DNA of 36,790 nucleotides from contig FN648619.1 in the NCBI GenBank assembly GCA_000310025.1, forward strand, positions 500,404-537,193, in the 5' to 3' direction. The stretch comes from Ectocarpus siliculosus (Eukaryota > Sar > Phaeophyceae > Ectocarpales > Ectocarpaceae). The position numbers were made by a program, and so were the translations under genes. Positions 9,801 to 19,121 of this stretch are shown in pieces. Below the pieces are notes generated by a model. It ran no database searches. It was given only the letters and a program-made list of their open reading frames with translations, and was not told the origin of the DNA. Position 1 is the stretch's first letter, and every line of letters starts with the position of its first letter.

Positions 9801-12800
9801 TCGACGATTTCTACCTGACAAATTTTCGGTCGACTCGCAGACTTAGCTATGACGAGCAGCGGAAAGCGGCTCAGACGACCGCGTATTTCGCTTTCGAAGT
9901 TTTCTACAGAGCGGGGTACTTCATTTCGCTCAAGAAGTGTGAGATCATCCCTACGACGCGCCTCGTTTTCCTTGGGATTATCTGTGATTCCGATCAGCAG
10001 CGTTTCGAGGTCCCAGAGGACAAACTCTCCAAGCTCGAGACGATTCTCGTCGACGCTATTACGTCTGAGTCCATCTCCTTTCAGATGTCAGAGAAGCTCG
10101 CAGGCAAATGCACTAGTCTCTCGGTGGCGGTTCCGGTGGCGGCTCTTCACACTCACCATATGTATAACAGCATAGTAGCTTTTCAGAGACGCGGAGGTCG
10201 CAAGCCCAGCATGGAGATAGAGATCCCGGCGAACAGCGGTCTTATGTTCGAGCTGACACGCTGGCGAGAGGTTCGTAACCGCTTTAACGGGGCGTAGTGG
10301 TGTCGTGCTGAACATAAACAATTAGCTCTTACCGGAGCATCTGATGCTTCCTCCGGCGGGTGGGGGGGGACTCAATAGGAGTCCAGGCCAACCCATTTTC
10401 AAAGCTGGCGGAGATTTCCCGCCACAGGTCGCGCAGCAGCATATCAATGTGCAGGAAGGGTATGCTCTTCAGCAGACTCTGCACCTGTTTTCAGATAGCC
10501 AGCCTTCTCAGCTGGCTGGGTCCACGCTCGTTTCCAACGTAGACAGCAAGGTCTTACACGACGCCTTTATGAGGGGGCGAGCCTCCAACACTTTCATGCA
10601 TGAGATTATTACAGATCTGTTCTGGTTGCAAGTGCGACGCGATTTCACGCTATAGTTGAAGTGGGTGAGCTCCGAGGCTAACGCTGAGGCCGACGGCATT
10701 TCTTGACCAGGGTCGGACGATTTTGTGAGATTAGCCGAACAGATGTTCGGCGAACTGAGCGCGTGGGCCGGAGAGCGTGTCACCATGGATTTAATGGCCA
10801 CACCTTCCTCGGTTCACAAGAGATGGGTGGCTCGGTGCTGCACTAGCGAGGACTTGCCATTTTACTCTAGATATCATACGCAGGGATGTGCCGGGGTTGA
10901 CGTGCTCACGCACAATGTTCGGTTCATGCCTGGTTCAAAGGCCGAGGATTGTTTCGGCTTCTGTTTTCCCCCAACCAGTATGGTCGGCGTGTTTCTTCAA
11001 CACTTGGAGGAGTGTCAAGCAAGGGCGCTTGTGATCGTCCCGGATCAGAAACAGTGCTGGTTTCCGAGGATAGCAAACGCGACTGCGCGGTCGCGAACGT
11101 TGTCAACTAGCAGCGGGGGTGAGTCACCCTTTTTCCGGGTACACCACCAGAAAGGGTGCGAGCGTTTTCATTTCAAACGGTCGGGAATGCTAGCAGTAGT
11201 AGTGGATTTCACCCGACATTTAAAGTAATACTTATTCGGCTTCCCTTCCCAACATGTCTTGTTCATGTTCGGTGGTTGTGGGACAACGCATTTTGCCAGG
11301 CTCTCCAGACTATGTTCACAGCTCTTGGCCTCGTCGTGAGCGTCTTAGGGGCGATAATTCGCAAGCGAGGTTATGTCGACGAGGCGAAGCTTTCTCCTCC
11401 CCCGCTCGTAAAAGTGTCGGCGTCAAGGGCACGGGTTTTATGCCCGAAGTGCTACTGTGAGAACGATGATTGGTTTCGGTTCTGTCAATGGTGCGGATAC
11501 TCGGTGGCTCAGCTCCAAGCTCAGACGACACCTCTTCTTCAAGAGGACGAAGAGGCTATTTCGAAGCGATACCAACAATGTCAAACGGCATGATCGGAAA
11601 AGGCCTCTGCGCGCAGCCGGTCGGCCACATGGGCTTTGTTCAGCAATTTCCTGGCGTCTCGAAGGAACGGGTCTGTTTGTATTGAAAATGCACAACCGAA
11701 AGATGTGGTAGAGTTTCTATGCTGGTTAGACTCGTGCGGTACTAGAAGGCGTACGTTGTGCATGCTCGACACTGCGAAGCAGTGGGCACAAAACACCTCA
11801 CGGCCTGTTCAACGGACAAAGGAGACTGTGAACCTTAGATATGCCTGTGACTCACCCCGAACAAATCATGTCTCCAAGTTATCCATGGTGTTCGAGAAGG
11901 AAATGAGGTTGATGACGCCGTGGGTAAGACCATGCGGGTCGGTAACCCGGTGAAGAGCAAACTAGTTGCGCAATATATGGAGTTCACCACGAGTGAGCAA
12001 CAGCAGGCGGGAGTATTGGTGCAGCAAGCACCGGTGATTCTTCGAAGCCATCTAGAGAAGATCATTCTTCCAATGCAGATCAGGCTTCAGTACGCCTCGT
12101 CTGACGTCGAACGGGTCACGTTAGCTGGGGACATTGCGTTATTTTTGTTAGCTTTTAGCACGGCCAAGCGAGGGGTGGAGCTTACAAATATCCTCATCCA
12201 GCGCATTTTGCGGCTCCCAAATCGGAGCGGTCTCATGTGCAACTTTCAATGGGGGAAAACCCAGCGAGATGGAGCAGATCATATCATAGCCGTATCGTAT
12301 GACGAGGAATACGTGGCAATCTGCCCAGTTCGAGCGGTAGAGCGGTTGGTCGCAGTGGGAAAACAGGTCGGATGGGACTCAACATCAGGGTACCTTTTCC
12401 CGGACATTTCGGAGTCTCGGCAAGGTCGAGCGCAGAGAGGCAGTTTGCCGGTGACTACTAGCAAGATGTCTGAAGCGCTGAGACGATACGATACACTACG
12501 GAGGTAGGGGAGACCCAACGGTTCTCTTTACACTCCTTTAGGTCGGGAGGGGCGGTTTCCAGCTCCCTCGCGGGGGACTCTCTGTCGACTATCATGCAGA
12601 AGGCGTATTGGAAAGACCCGAAGACGGCTTGGCGATACATGAGGCTCATGGAAGTGGTAGCTCCAGGATCGGAGGGTACCGCTATGGTCGAAGGAGTTTC
12701 AGAGGACCAATACAGGCAGCTGAATGAGTTCGGTTTGAGTGAGCAGAGCCGGTCGTTTGCAGCGTTTAGCAATAAGCCTCTGCTATAGATGGTCTCATTT

Positions 12801-15800
12801 GTTAATTTAAATTACCTTTTTTCAGCCATCATCTCAATACGCATTCATCTGTTAGTTAGTGAAGTATGGGATGACAAAACTCATCTCGATCGAGTGCGTT
12901 TCCTAAGTGAGGGAGAAATGGACACACCGTCCGTGGGAGGTGATGCCACTGTTCGCATCCCATACTACCTGAGGAGAAGAACTTACTCGAAAATACTGAT
13001 GGATTCTCAAAACCAGAAATGAAGAAAGAGGCACGATTTCAAATTTTTCCAGACATCAAGAACCAGAACACAGGAGGAGGAAGAACACCCTCTCACTTCC
13101 TTTTATCAAACATACCTGTGCAAGACAGGTAAACAGAGGAAAAGAGATTCCCCTTTGAGACACCACCCACCCGCCCAACGATGATTGAATCTTTCTCCAA
13201 TTTCTTTTCGATTCTATTTTCGGTCAATTCTTCTCCGAAAAATACAATCGTCGCGGATGGAAATAAATAAATACGATGTTTGTTCCAGAAAACATTTCTC
13301 CTCGCCATATTTATTTATTTCCTTTCGCAACGAGGTGGCAACACCAACCTCTCTCTGCGGGAGGTGATGCCACTGTTCGCATCCCATACTATCTGAGGAG
13401 AAGAATTGGCTCGAAAATACTGATGAATATATGTTGCGATAGGTTCTGTTGGTACCAACAGCGGGGCTACAATCTCCGCCCGTTAATAATGTTTTACTTG
13501 CTTCATGCTTCCTGCTCTTCGTTGCTGCTGTCCTCCAGCAACCGATCGCGTTTCTGAAACTTTTTTTTTTCGCGCGTGCCGGCGTCCCGCGGCGACGGTG
13601 CGCCCTGTCACAAATTGTCCATGGGCCCGACGATGGACTCGTCAGGGTCCAAAGAGGGGCACACGCATGCACGAATGCTGCACTTGTGTCGAAGCACGGC
13701 GTTCCGAGAATGTTTTTCGACGCCTACGTTGGGGCCGGTGCTACAGCCCTACCACCCTCCTCTTGGAAGGCCGGCCTTCTAAATAGCGCGATTGCTCGCA
13801 GACGTTCCCCTGTCTGCTTCACTGTTTCGCCATAGCCCATGGTCAGGTCAGGATGGCAAGATACATTTCCGCAAGGAGGCGCCCGCGTCAGTTGGACCGG
13901 TACGGATACTGCAGTAGAAGGTGCTGAGCGGAGATTAGAACGGTATTTACTGCGAAGACAACAACACCACCACCAACAATAACAACAATAACAACCGACA
14001 GTGGTGTTTCTTCTTTTTCCCCCCCCTTTAAGATCTGATATGTTCTCCGTTTTCCCCCGCAGGTATCCTTGGCCCAAAGACCAGCCCCCAAACAACGCGC
14101 TCCAGGGTCCAAACATATGGCCCGACAGTGACTCCCTGGGGGAAGACTGGCGAGATAGCATGTCGGCGCTGTTCAGGTGTGAGTTAAGGACATGAAAACA
14201 GCTCGACACTGAAATTCAGCAAGTACTTGAGCTACCGCAATGCTCGTTTTTTCTTTTTGCCATGTCTTGAACAGCACACAGCAGTCAGTCGCTCACGGAA
14301 AAGTGTTTTTTGGAACAAACGCAGTGGGTACCCCACCACGGAGATTGAAGATGTCCAAAATATGTCGTTTTCAACGGTTAATGCTCCCTCCCTTTCAACG
14401 TTCGCAGTGCGTGTCAACGGCCCTCCATGCTATTCGAAAACCGTCTGTACCGATTTTCAACGGTCACATTTGCTTGTGAACGGCCCTATAGGTTGATGGT
14501 GTCGGTGAACGAGGCCGTTGCGCGGGGTCTCTCGCTCTCCCTAGACCTCGGCCTGCAGGACCTCCCGGCCCTTTGCCAGGGGGGGGACACGATCAGCCTC
14601 TTGAGGCTCTTCCACTACTTTCCCTACAGCAACGACGCTGCCAGCAACAGCAACAGCAGCGGCGGCGGCAGCGGCGGCGGCAGCGGTACCGGAAGTGGCA
14701 ATCGCAAGGACGATGACGACGGCAGCGCCAAGGCCGTCGCCAGCACGGGCTCCGGCACCGGCGAAGAAAACTGTGGCAACGACGACACTGGCAACAGCGG
14801 CGGCAGCAGCGGCAGCCAAGAAGGAAGTGGTGCGGGAAACATTGGGTCCAGCCCGCACACCGACTGGTATGGCATGTCAAACGCTTTTGCACTGGCGTTT
14901 CTTTTTCTTTCTTTTTTGCACCCCGCGTTTGTTATGTTACACCTGCGATGTTCGCCCGTAGTACTTCTTTAGGTGCTTGGGGTCATGGGATGGCTTTGGG
15001 TCGCAGACTATAGCCCCGCTGATTTCGGTGCCAATCTCATAGTGAATCTTCTTACCATGCAGTGCTGCAAAAGGGTGCTGGGAAACAGGCAATGGCTTAA
15101 TTGTTGTCTTGCGCCTTGCCGCCGTACTGACCTTCTGGGCGCCGGGCTAGCCCTTGCAGCTGTCATTAAAGAAACCACACGGCTACGATATATCTCACTT
15201 CACAAAAGAGCGTGTCTCGTCCCCCCCGCAGAATCATCATTTCGGTCTACGTGTTGCTGGCACTCCATTCGATTTCGCGTCCCCCCCCCCCATGTTTTTC
15301 GATGGCTACGGCATGAAAAACATGCCCCGGTTGTTCTCACGTGTTTCCCATTCAGTCGTGGTCCCGGCTCAGCGGTCCATAGTGTTAAAAAAAAAATTAT
15401 AACCGCTACTGAGGACATCTCCGCTAAACCGGATTGGCAGTATTATAGCAGCTAGACTGCCGAGGTGCTTCCGTGCCACGAGATATTGGAATCCCTATTG
15501 AGGGCATCCCGCTAAACAAGGAACCGCTATACCGGGACCACGACTGTATGCGCTCGCAGGGGTCTGTCGACAAGCATTCTCCAAGACGGGGCTGGAGGCC
15601 TTCAGTTCCTGGAGCAAGCGACTCAAAGGTGGGGATAATTTGTTGGCTAAGGAGGCAGTCCGCAAGTTCCAACGCGAAGGCTTTCTCCGCGTTTGCTTAC
15701 CCGAAGAGATGGCACCCCCCCCCACCGCTAGACCGACTTTCAAAGCTCGCTTCCTAGACATGCAAGTGGGTGCGGATTGAGCCAGACACCAAAAGCCTTT

Positions 15801-17401
15801 TATGTACGAGATTTTACGAAATCCGCCCTCCTTTATCCGTTGTTGGCCTTGAAAAATCGGTCCGGAGGGGGTGCCATCTCTGCGCCTCTTCCCGTACTTT
15901 CTTCCGGCGGAACCTCGCACCCCGTGTTGCGACTGGCGCGGAGGTCGACGTATTTCTCCTCGGACTGGGCTTGTGGCACAACCAGGGAACATTATCGACA
16001 GCACCCAAGTGGGCTGTAGCACACCAAGGACCTATTCCTGTAGTGTTATTATTGCTATCATACCGTTGTAGTTGTACGACCGCGCGGGAGCGGAGTGACG
16101 GGCAGTTTTTGTGATGGGCAGAACCACTTTGACGCACAGCACAGCAGTGTCGCTTCTATTTGTCGTTACCACTGTTGGGCTCGATCCATGATTTTTGTCC
16201 AACACGTTGGGTCTCTGCGGGGCCGCCTTCTTGACGACTGGCCGTTGTTCGAAGCATTCGTGACACCGAGCTCTATCAAAATACCCTGTGAACCGCCGGG
16301 GTGAAAGACCTTCCCCAAGCCTATCGGCACTAGCCGGGCGTTGGTTTTGTCAAATGACAACGGAGCGGTATGCTTGCGATTTTCGACTGCTTTGTCTGAT
16401 GAATGCACTGCCAAAGGCGACGAATGCAAGCGGATACTAATAGCTTAGAAAACAAGTGGTGCCCCCGACCTACCCATAGGGGTGCCTTTCTTTTTGACGC
16501 CTCGTATGCCGCTGTTTTTGTTTTGTTACAGGTGGGTGGACGTCCCTTGCGCCCAGGAAGACGCGCTGGTGTTCAACTGTGGCGACTACCTTTCGCTTCT
16601 GAGCAACGGCCGCTTGAAGTGAGTCTGGTGATTTTAGGTGGTACATTAGCTTTTTGCCGGCAAAAAAATTCGATCCACCTGTAGTTTTTTTCAGAATAGT
16701 CCCTGTGCCAGAGAGCTTATCCTGAAACTGGAACCGGAACCAGCACCCAGGGCGTCGGAGCCGTTTTAACAAAGCCGCGCCGGTCTGTTGGTTATTGGTA
16801 CGCTCGCTTTTTCCACCACACCGATGTCAATACATTTGTGCGCGAAGTCAAACATGTACTATTTAGTGTTTTTTTGCTGTGCTGTGCCGGTATCATGAGG
16901 AGCACCACCGTGGTTCATTCGTTTGGGTTCGGTGCCGGTGGAACTTGTGCGGCCTCTCGCTCTAATAAGCTCGAAATGACACATCACTGCACGCGTTTCC
17001 CCCTCTTTATATCGACACCGGGGGCGCGTGCGAGCCAGGTCTCCGGTGCACCAGGTGGTGACGACCGGCGTCGAGCGGACATCGGTCGTGTTTTTCTACT
17101 ACAGTATCCCAGCTTCGACGCCAAGCTACCCGTCACCGCTCCGCGCGACGACGCGAGTTCCAGCGCAGGAGCAACCTCAACAAACCCGGCAGCGACGGCG
17201 GTTACAGCGACAACGGCAGCCACGGAGGAGCCAGTCACGCGCGAGCCGCGGGAGACGATCGGGTCGTACAACACCTTGCTGGACCTCCGCAATAAGCAGC
17301 GGGGTGGCGACGCTGCAGCGGCAACAGCCGTAGATGAGGACGATGCATCCTTCGGGCAGTACCTCGCCAGAAAGTGGGGAGCTGTATTCAGAGAAAAATA
17401 G
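5404..17401 (+). CDS. 2-oxoglutarate/Fe(II)-dependent oxygenase (isopenicillin N synthase-like), 8 exons
   Basis: Non-heme iron oxygenase; substrate unknown. Exons: 5404-5477, 5750-5872, 6632-6766, 14063-14176, 14492-14866, 15560-15628, 16532-16618, 17039-17401. All seven introns are phase 2 and every junction keeps frame. The N-terminal DIOX_N region reads MASREVHIPTVNIASLL, then ACETHGLFFVVGHGI, then FSLPEAEKRKIPAKKGGF and TRGYIGFGG. Next come NALQGPNIWPD and ISLLRLFHYFPY. A ~74-residue Ser/Gly/Asn/Asp-rich insert precedes the iron motif HTD (H271, D273). Then come WGLSTSILQDGAGGLQF and LVFNCGDYLSLLSNG, the distal iron His in KSPVHQVV (H330) and the 2OG-binding R-x-S (R339, S341, in ERTSVVFFYY). 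Right after that the frame breaks: removing 5 bp near 17102-17106 restores YPSFDAKLPV and gives 444 residues to the stop at 17401. Unrepaired, translation ends at 17333. This may be a pseudogene, an allele or a sequence error. Confidence 0.88.
6787..6823. repeat. (CTG)n microsatellite between oxygenase exon 3 and the retroelement
   Basis: About 12 perfect CTG units, 20 bp downstream of the exon 3 donor (6767) and directly abutting the left end of the DIRS element at 6826. It is not part of the element's repeats, since the copy at 13001 lacks it. Confidence 0.9.
6826..6994 (+). repeat. Split direct repeat A1 of the DIRS element
   Basis: Starts GGATTCTCAAAACCAGAAAT and matches 13001-13172 with scattered differences, including the shared internal stretch CAGGAGGAGGAAGAACACCC. 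Similarity fades after the GAGGAAAAGAGA segment. Confidence 0.9.
7104..8143 (+). pseudogene. Gag-like ORF of the DIRS element, rearranged
   Basis: The 5' part begins at the ATG at 7104 (MAAAVPHFRLEDLREPGPE) and stays open to 7400, with DLTLLGVLPHWRQLEA and LDDVCRLFGALIDAG. A 250-bp inverted segment (7412-7662) then interrupts it. Gag-like sequence resumes with DAAAVWVHDKLMSQTEEG and VVKELSAVTKFFGGPK, followed by a Pro/Gly-rich tail and a Gly/Arg stretch (YWGRGGRGGGRKT). After another frame change comes a CCHC zinc knuckle, CHKCHGFGHVGQNCPN, then a stop at 8143. The knuckle (Cys-X2-Cys-X4-His-X4-Cys) supports nucleic-acid binding. I could not align the N-terminal part to a named gag family; its place in the element is the main argument. 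Confidence 0.65.
7412..7662 (-). repeat. Inverted duplicate of the gag 3' end (left arm)
   Basis: The reverse complement of 8093-8340 at very high identity. On the minus strand it encodes LHKCHGFGHVSQNCPN and a stop, the same zinc knuckle as the plus-strand copy apart from G to S, followed by the same downstream non-coding DNA. It lies between the gag 5' and middle parts, so it looks like an inverted duplication within the element, not a terminal repeat. Confidence 0.85.
8093..8340 (+). repeat. Gag 3' end and downstream spacer (right arm of the inverted pair)
   Basis: Carries the gag zinc knuckle and stop (8143), then about 200 bp of non-coding DNA ending TGGGCAGAATATCGACCAGT. It pairs with 7412-7662 across a ~430-bp interval, so the transcript could form a long hairpin. 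The next stretch, 8341-8890, holds no convincing ORF. Confidence 0.85.
8892..11226 (+). pseudogene. Reverse transcriptase-RNase H polyprotein of the DIRS element, multiply broken
   Basis: The N-terminal part runs through FHYLPDQARMWVTDDF and VEFWRNEILQDTPVGD, then shifts frame near 9230. The RT core follows: TGCVAKWKDVADVSVHTKPQ, LGVQPKKPRLIWDTRWLN, VTIDHKAGYHHV. After a second shift near 9640 come FGWCSAPFIYASLSEA and the catalytic IDDF box (Asp-Asp), with in-frame stops at CGG-TAA and ACA-TGA just before it, then LKKCEIIPTTRLVFLG. The RNase H domain begins GASDASSGGWGG near 10337, then HINVQEGYALQQ, VSNVDSKVLHDAF and SSEANAEADG, supplying the D-E-D-D acidic set. The C-terminal extension has LPFYSRYHTQGCAGVDVL and CFPPTSMVGVFLQHLEE, a region commonly seen after RNase H in DIRS/Ngaro proteins. 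It is non-functional as read. Confidence 0.88.
11393..12788 (+). pseudogene. Tyrosine recombinase of the DIRS element, frameshifted
   Basis: Starts with a zinc-ribbon-like segment, VLCPKCYCENDDWFRFCQWC, carrying two Cys-X2-Cys pairs. A helical SAM-like region follows (FVQQFLASRRNGSVCIENAQ, then DVVEFLCWLDSCG), in a different frame. The catalytic domain (11920-12507) has box I Arg in LLAFSTAKRGVELTNIL and a PVRAVERLV segment. It hits a stop near 12505. Another frame continues with box II, QRFSLHSFRSGGAVSSSLAG (His-X2-Arg), then STIMQKAYWKDPKTAWRYMR, giving the Trp and the nucleophilic Tyr, and ends at 12788. At least two frameshifts inactivate it. In DIRS elements this enzyme replaces the DDE integrase. 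Confidence 0.88.
12934..13000 (+). repeat. Split direct repeat B1
   Basis: 67 bp starting GGGAGGTGATGCCACTGTTC and ending AAATACTGATG. It matches 13359-13425 with a few substitutions (ACTTAC versus ATTGGC). It directly abuts A2. Confidence 0.9.
13001..13172 (+). repeat. Split direct repeat A2
   Basis: The second copy of A1 (6826-6994), joined directly to B1 on its left, as expected for the circular-intermediate junction copy in split-direct-repeat elements. Confidence 0.9.
13359..13425 (+). repeat. Split direct repeat B2, right end of element
   Basis: 67 bp repeating B1. Host intron sequence (AATATATGTTGC) follows directly. The remaining intron to 14062 has no recognised gene or element, only a perfect palindrome CTGTTGGTACCAACAG near 13445-13460. 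Confidence 0.88.
14632..14850 (+). repeat. Low-complexity Ser/Gly/Asn/Asp coding insert in the oxygenase
   Basis: Within exon 5, between FHYFPYSN and the GSSPHTD iron motif, about 74 codons encode mostly Ser, Gly, Asn, Asp, Thr and Ala (for example SSGGGSGGGSGTGSG). The DNA is built of GGC/AGC/AAC-type triplets with no frame break, which suggests in-frame triplet expansion. Relatives normally have a short loop here. Confidence 0.85.
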
Positions 17402-17737
17402 CCTCTACAGAAGAAAAATATAATCTCCAACTTGTCGTCAACGGGTGTCTCAGCCTTGGAGTATTCCGAGAGACGAGCGTCAGTAGATCGCCGTGGGCCA
17501 CGGCCGTTTCCCCAGTTGAATCTATTCTTCTCGACGAGAGGGGAGCAGAAACTCCAACAGCATGTTTCGCGTAGTTGCCTAGTTCGAGGTAGCGCTCCTC
17601 TATGTGCGTGGCCTTTTCAGAGCTTGCGTGTGCCGCCGGAAGAAAAAGGCCACTCTGCTGATTAGGAGATGGGTTGGTTCGACGTTGTCCAGAGCAAGGA
17701 AATAATCTCGGTGACATGGGCGCCTGCCTCAGCTTAA

Positions 17738-17993
17738 CTAAGTTGTGGGCCCGATCTCGCGGCGGCGGGTCCAGTAGGTGCCACACACGATGCTCCTTTC
17801 GCTAAGCCTACACGTGCCCTATTAGAGGGATTGTACAGGTCCACACCGACAAGGTATTTCGACATGTTATCCATCGCCCAAGCTGTAGCTTTCTGCGCGC
17901 AGCCTAGGTTAGATCGATGGACACTCCACGCAAAACTCACGACGGCCTTTAATTTCCCGCACGAACCAGCGTGCGTCGCGTGGCTTAAATATT
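17738..17993 (+). other. Unassigned open frame, possible exon or element fragment
   Basis: An 84-codon stop-bounded frame lacking a clear start, with protein-like composition (LLEGLYRSTPTRYFDMLSIA; RLDRWTLHAKLTTAFNFPHE). I do not recognise a family. It ends with CVAWLKY and TAA. It could be a fragment of a transposon ORF or an unrecognised exon, or it could be chance. Confidence 0.25.
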
Positions 17994-18164
17994 AAAGGCG
18001 TCGACCATATATCGGGGAATGAACAGTAAACAACAAATTCAACAAGGAACTTGCCATCTAGTCTATAACAACACACAGGGATCCTTCTCAGCATGCCCAC
18101 AACCTTAACCTCGGCAGCTTAGTGTCCTCGTCTTCCCGTGGGACCGGGTGCGTGGCAGACGACC

Positions 18165-18380
18165 GTAGGTTGCAGAAGATATCACACCCCCTGGACCAAT
18201 TTTCGAAGCTCGATATCTCGGCAGGAAAAGCAGTGACGGTGCCGAAAATGGCGGAGGCGTTGGGACCGTCTGGTCGAGAGTTTTCCAAAACCGTATACTT
18301 CCGTTTCGGCATCCTCTTCGTCGTGGAGTAATCGAGCTTTGAAAATCGGTCCATGGGGTGTGATATCTTATGCAACATAC
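18165..18380. mobile_element. Palindromic MITE copy 2 (intergenic)
   Basis: 216 bp. The left end reads GTAGGTTGCAGAAGATATCA then CACCCCCTGGACCAATTTTC. The right end is the reverse complement, GAAAATCGGTCCATGGGGTG then TGATATCTTATGCAACATAC. Arms are about 60 bp. The interior contains GCCGAAAATGGCGGAGGC and GTCGTGGAGTAATCGAGC, shared with other copies. Confidence 0.85.
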
Positions 18381-19121
18381 TCCTGTAATAACTTTCGCCA
18401 CGTGCGGAGACCACGCGCGCAGAAACAACCAACAAGGCGTTCTCGGCGGGAGGAGAATCGCTGAACTTGAGCGCTGCGGCATGGGTCGCAGGGTCACTAA
18501 GATGTACCAACGTCTTGCTCCCGCCGTATGTATGGCAGCTTGTCACGAACCTAGACCGCGACTGGCCACCAAGAGCGCCTCCCACATAAAACGCAACCAA
18601 GGAAAGAGGGAACGGGCCACTGCAGGGGCGACCCCACCAACTTCGTGAGCCCAAAATTGCCGACTCCTCACGCAAGCCTGCTTTCGGTTTCTTAGCCCCT
18701 ACGCGGAAGCGCCATCAACGTGAACTATTTTCTCTTCAACACCAACCAATCGACTCAGAAACAGTGTTGGACCTATTTGCGCCGCCTGCCATAGCGTGCG
18801 GGGGGGGGCTCTAGGGTCTACGGTGCACGAACAAGGTCGGATCTAGCCCTGAACCGCAACGAAGAGCGCTTACAGCAACCTCGTGGCAATCGACTGCACC
18901 ATGATCGTGGTCCGGCCTAGAGCCAGCTGCACTGCCGTCGACCACTGGTTTCTCGGGGTCTCACCGAGTCGCCTGTAATTACAACTGCACGGCAGAATTA
19001 TTCAGCACCCATGGCTAGCGACCAGCACCTGCAGCAGCAATGCCGGAATCCTCTGTACAAACACTGCCCGATACGAACCTCGAAGTTCGTCTCAGAACAA
19101 CCTACTTATTCGTACAGCCTT

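Larger units (their letters stand above)
6826..13425 (+). mobile_element. DIRS-order retrotransposon with split direct repeats (Ngaro/PAT-like), inserted in an oxygenase intron
   Basis: A 6.6-kb element in the sense orientation within intron 3 of the oxygenase. Order: repeat A1 (6826-6994), gag remnants (7104-8143), RT-RNase H (about 8890-11226), tyrosine recombinase (about 11390-12788), repeat B1 (12934-13000), A2 (13001-13172), B2 (13359-13425). The A1-ORFs-B1-A2-B2 layout is the split-direct-repeat structure known for Ngaro and PAT-type DIRS elements, which use a tyrosine recombinase and circular intermediate instead of an integrase and make no target duplication. No methyltransferase domain was seen, which fits Ngaro. 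All reading frames are broken, so it is an old copy. A 186-bp segment between A2 and B2 (13173-13358), which has a short inverted repeat around 13259-13322, is not represented at A1. Ends are inferred from the repeats. Confidence 0.88.
17402..19121. other. Region between the convergent oxygenase and cyclophilin 3' ends
   Basis: Holds MITE copy 2 (18165-18380) and one unassigned open stretch at 17738-17993. Nothing recognisable lies in 17402-17737 or 18381-19121, apart from a short G run near 18801. Both flanking genes should terminate here, but I see no definite polyadenylation signal. Confidence 0.5.

Noticed and set aside
6826-13172. A1 and A2 interpreted as LTRs of an LTR retrotransposon
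   Set aside because: There is no integrase or protease; a tyrosine recombinase is present, and an additional B1/B2 pair flanks A2, so split direct repeats fit better.
14541-14892. Three overlapping minus-strand open frames (Ala/Val-, Cys/Arg- and Pro/Leu-rich) over the triplet-rich oxygenase exon
   Set aside because: Artefacts of the repetitive GGC/AGC triplets; the plus frame carries the oxygenase motifs and proper splice borders.
15825-15885. Possible sixth MITE copy (CTTGAAAAATCGGTCCGGAG then GGGGTGCCATCT)
   Set aside because: Only one half is partly similar and the mirror half is not convincing.
16694-16770. Segment after TTTTTTTCAG reading close to NSPCAREL, considered as the oxygenase exon with the distal His
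   Set aside because: It lacks the His, and the exon at 17039 gives KSPVHQVVTTGVERTSVV in the correct phase.
18088-18675. 195-codon minus-strand open frame
   Set aside because: It runs through MITE copy 2 and its translation matches that of other MITE copies, not a protein family.
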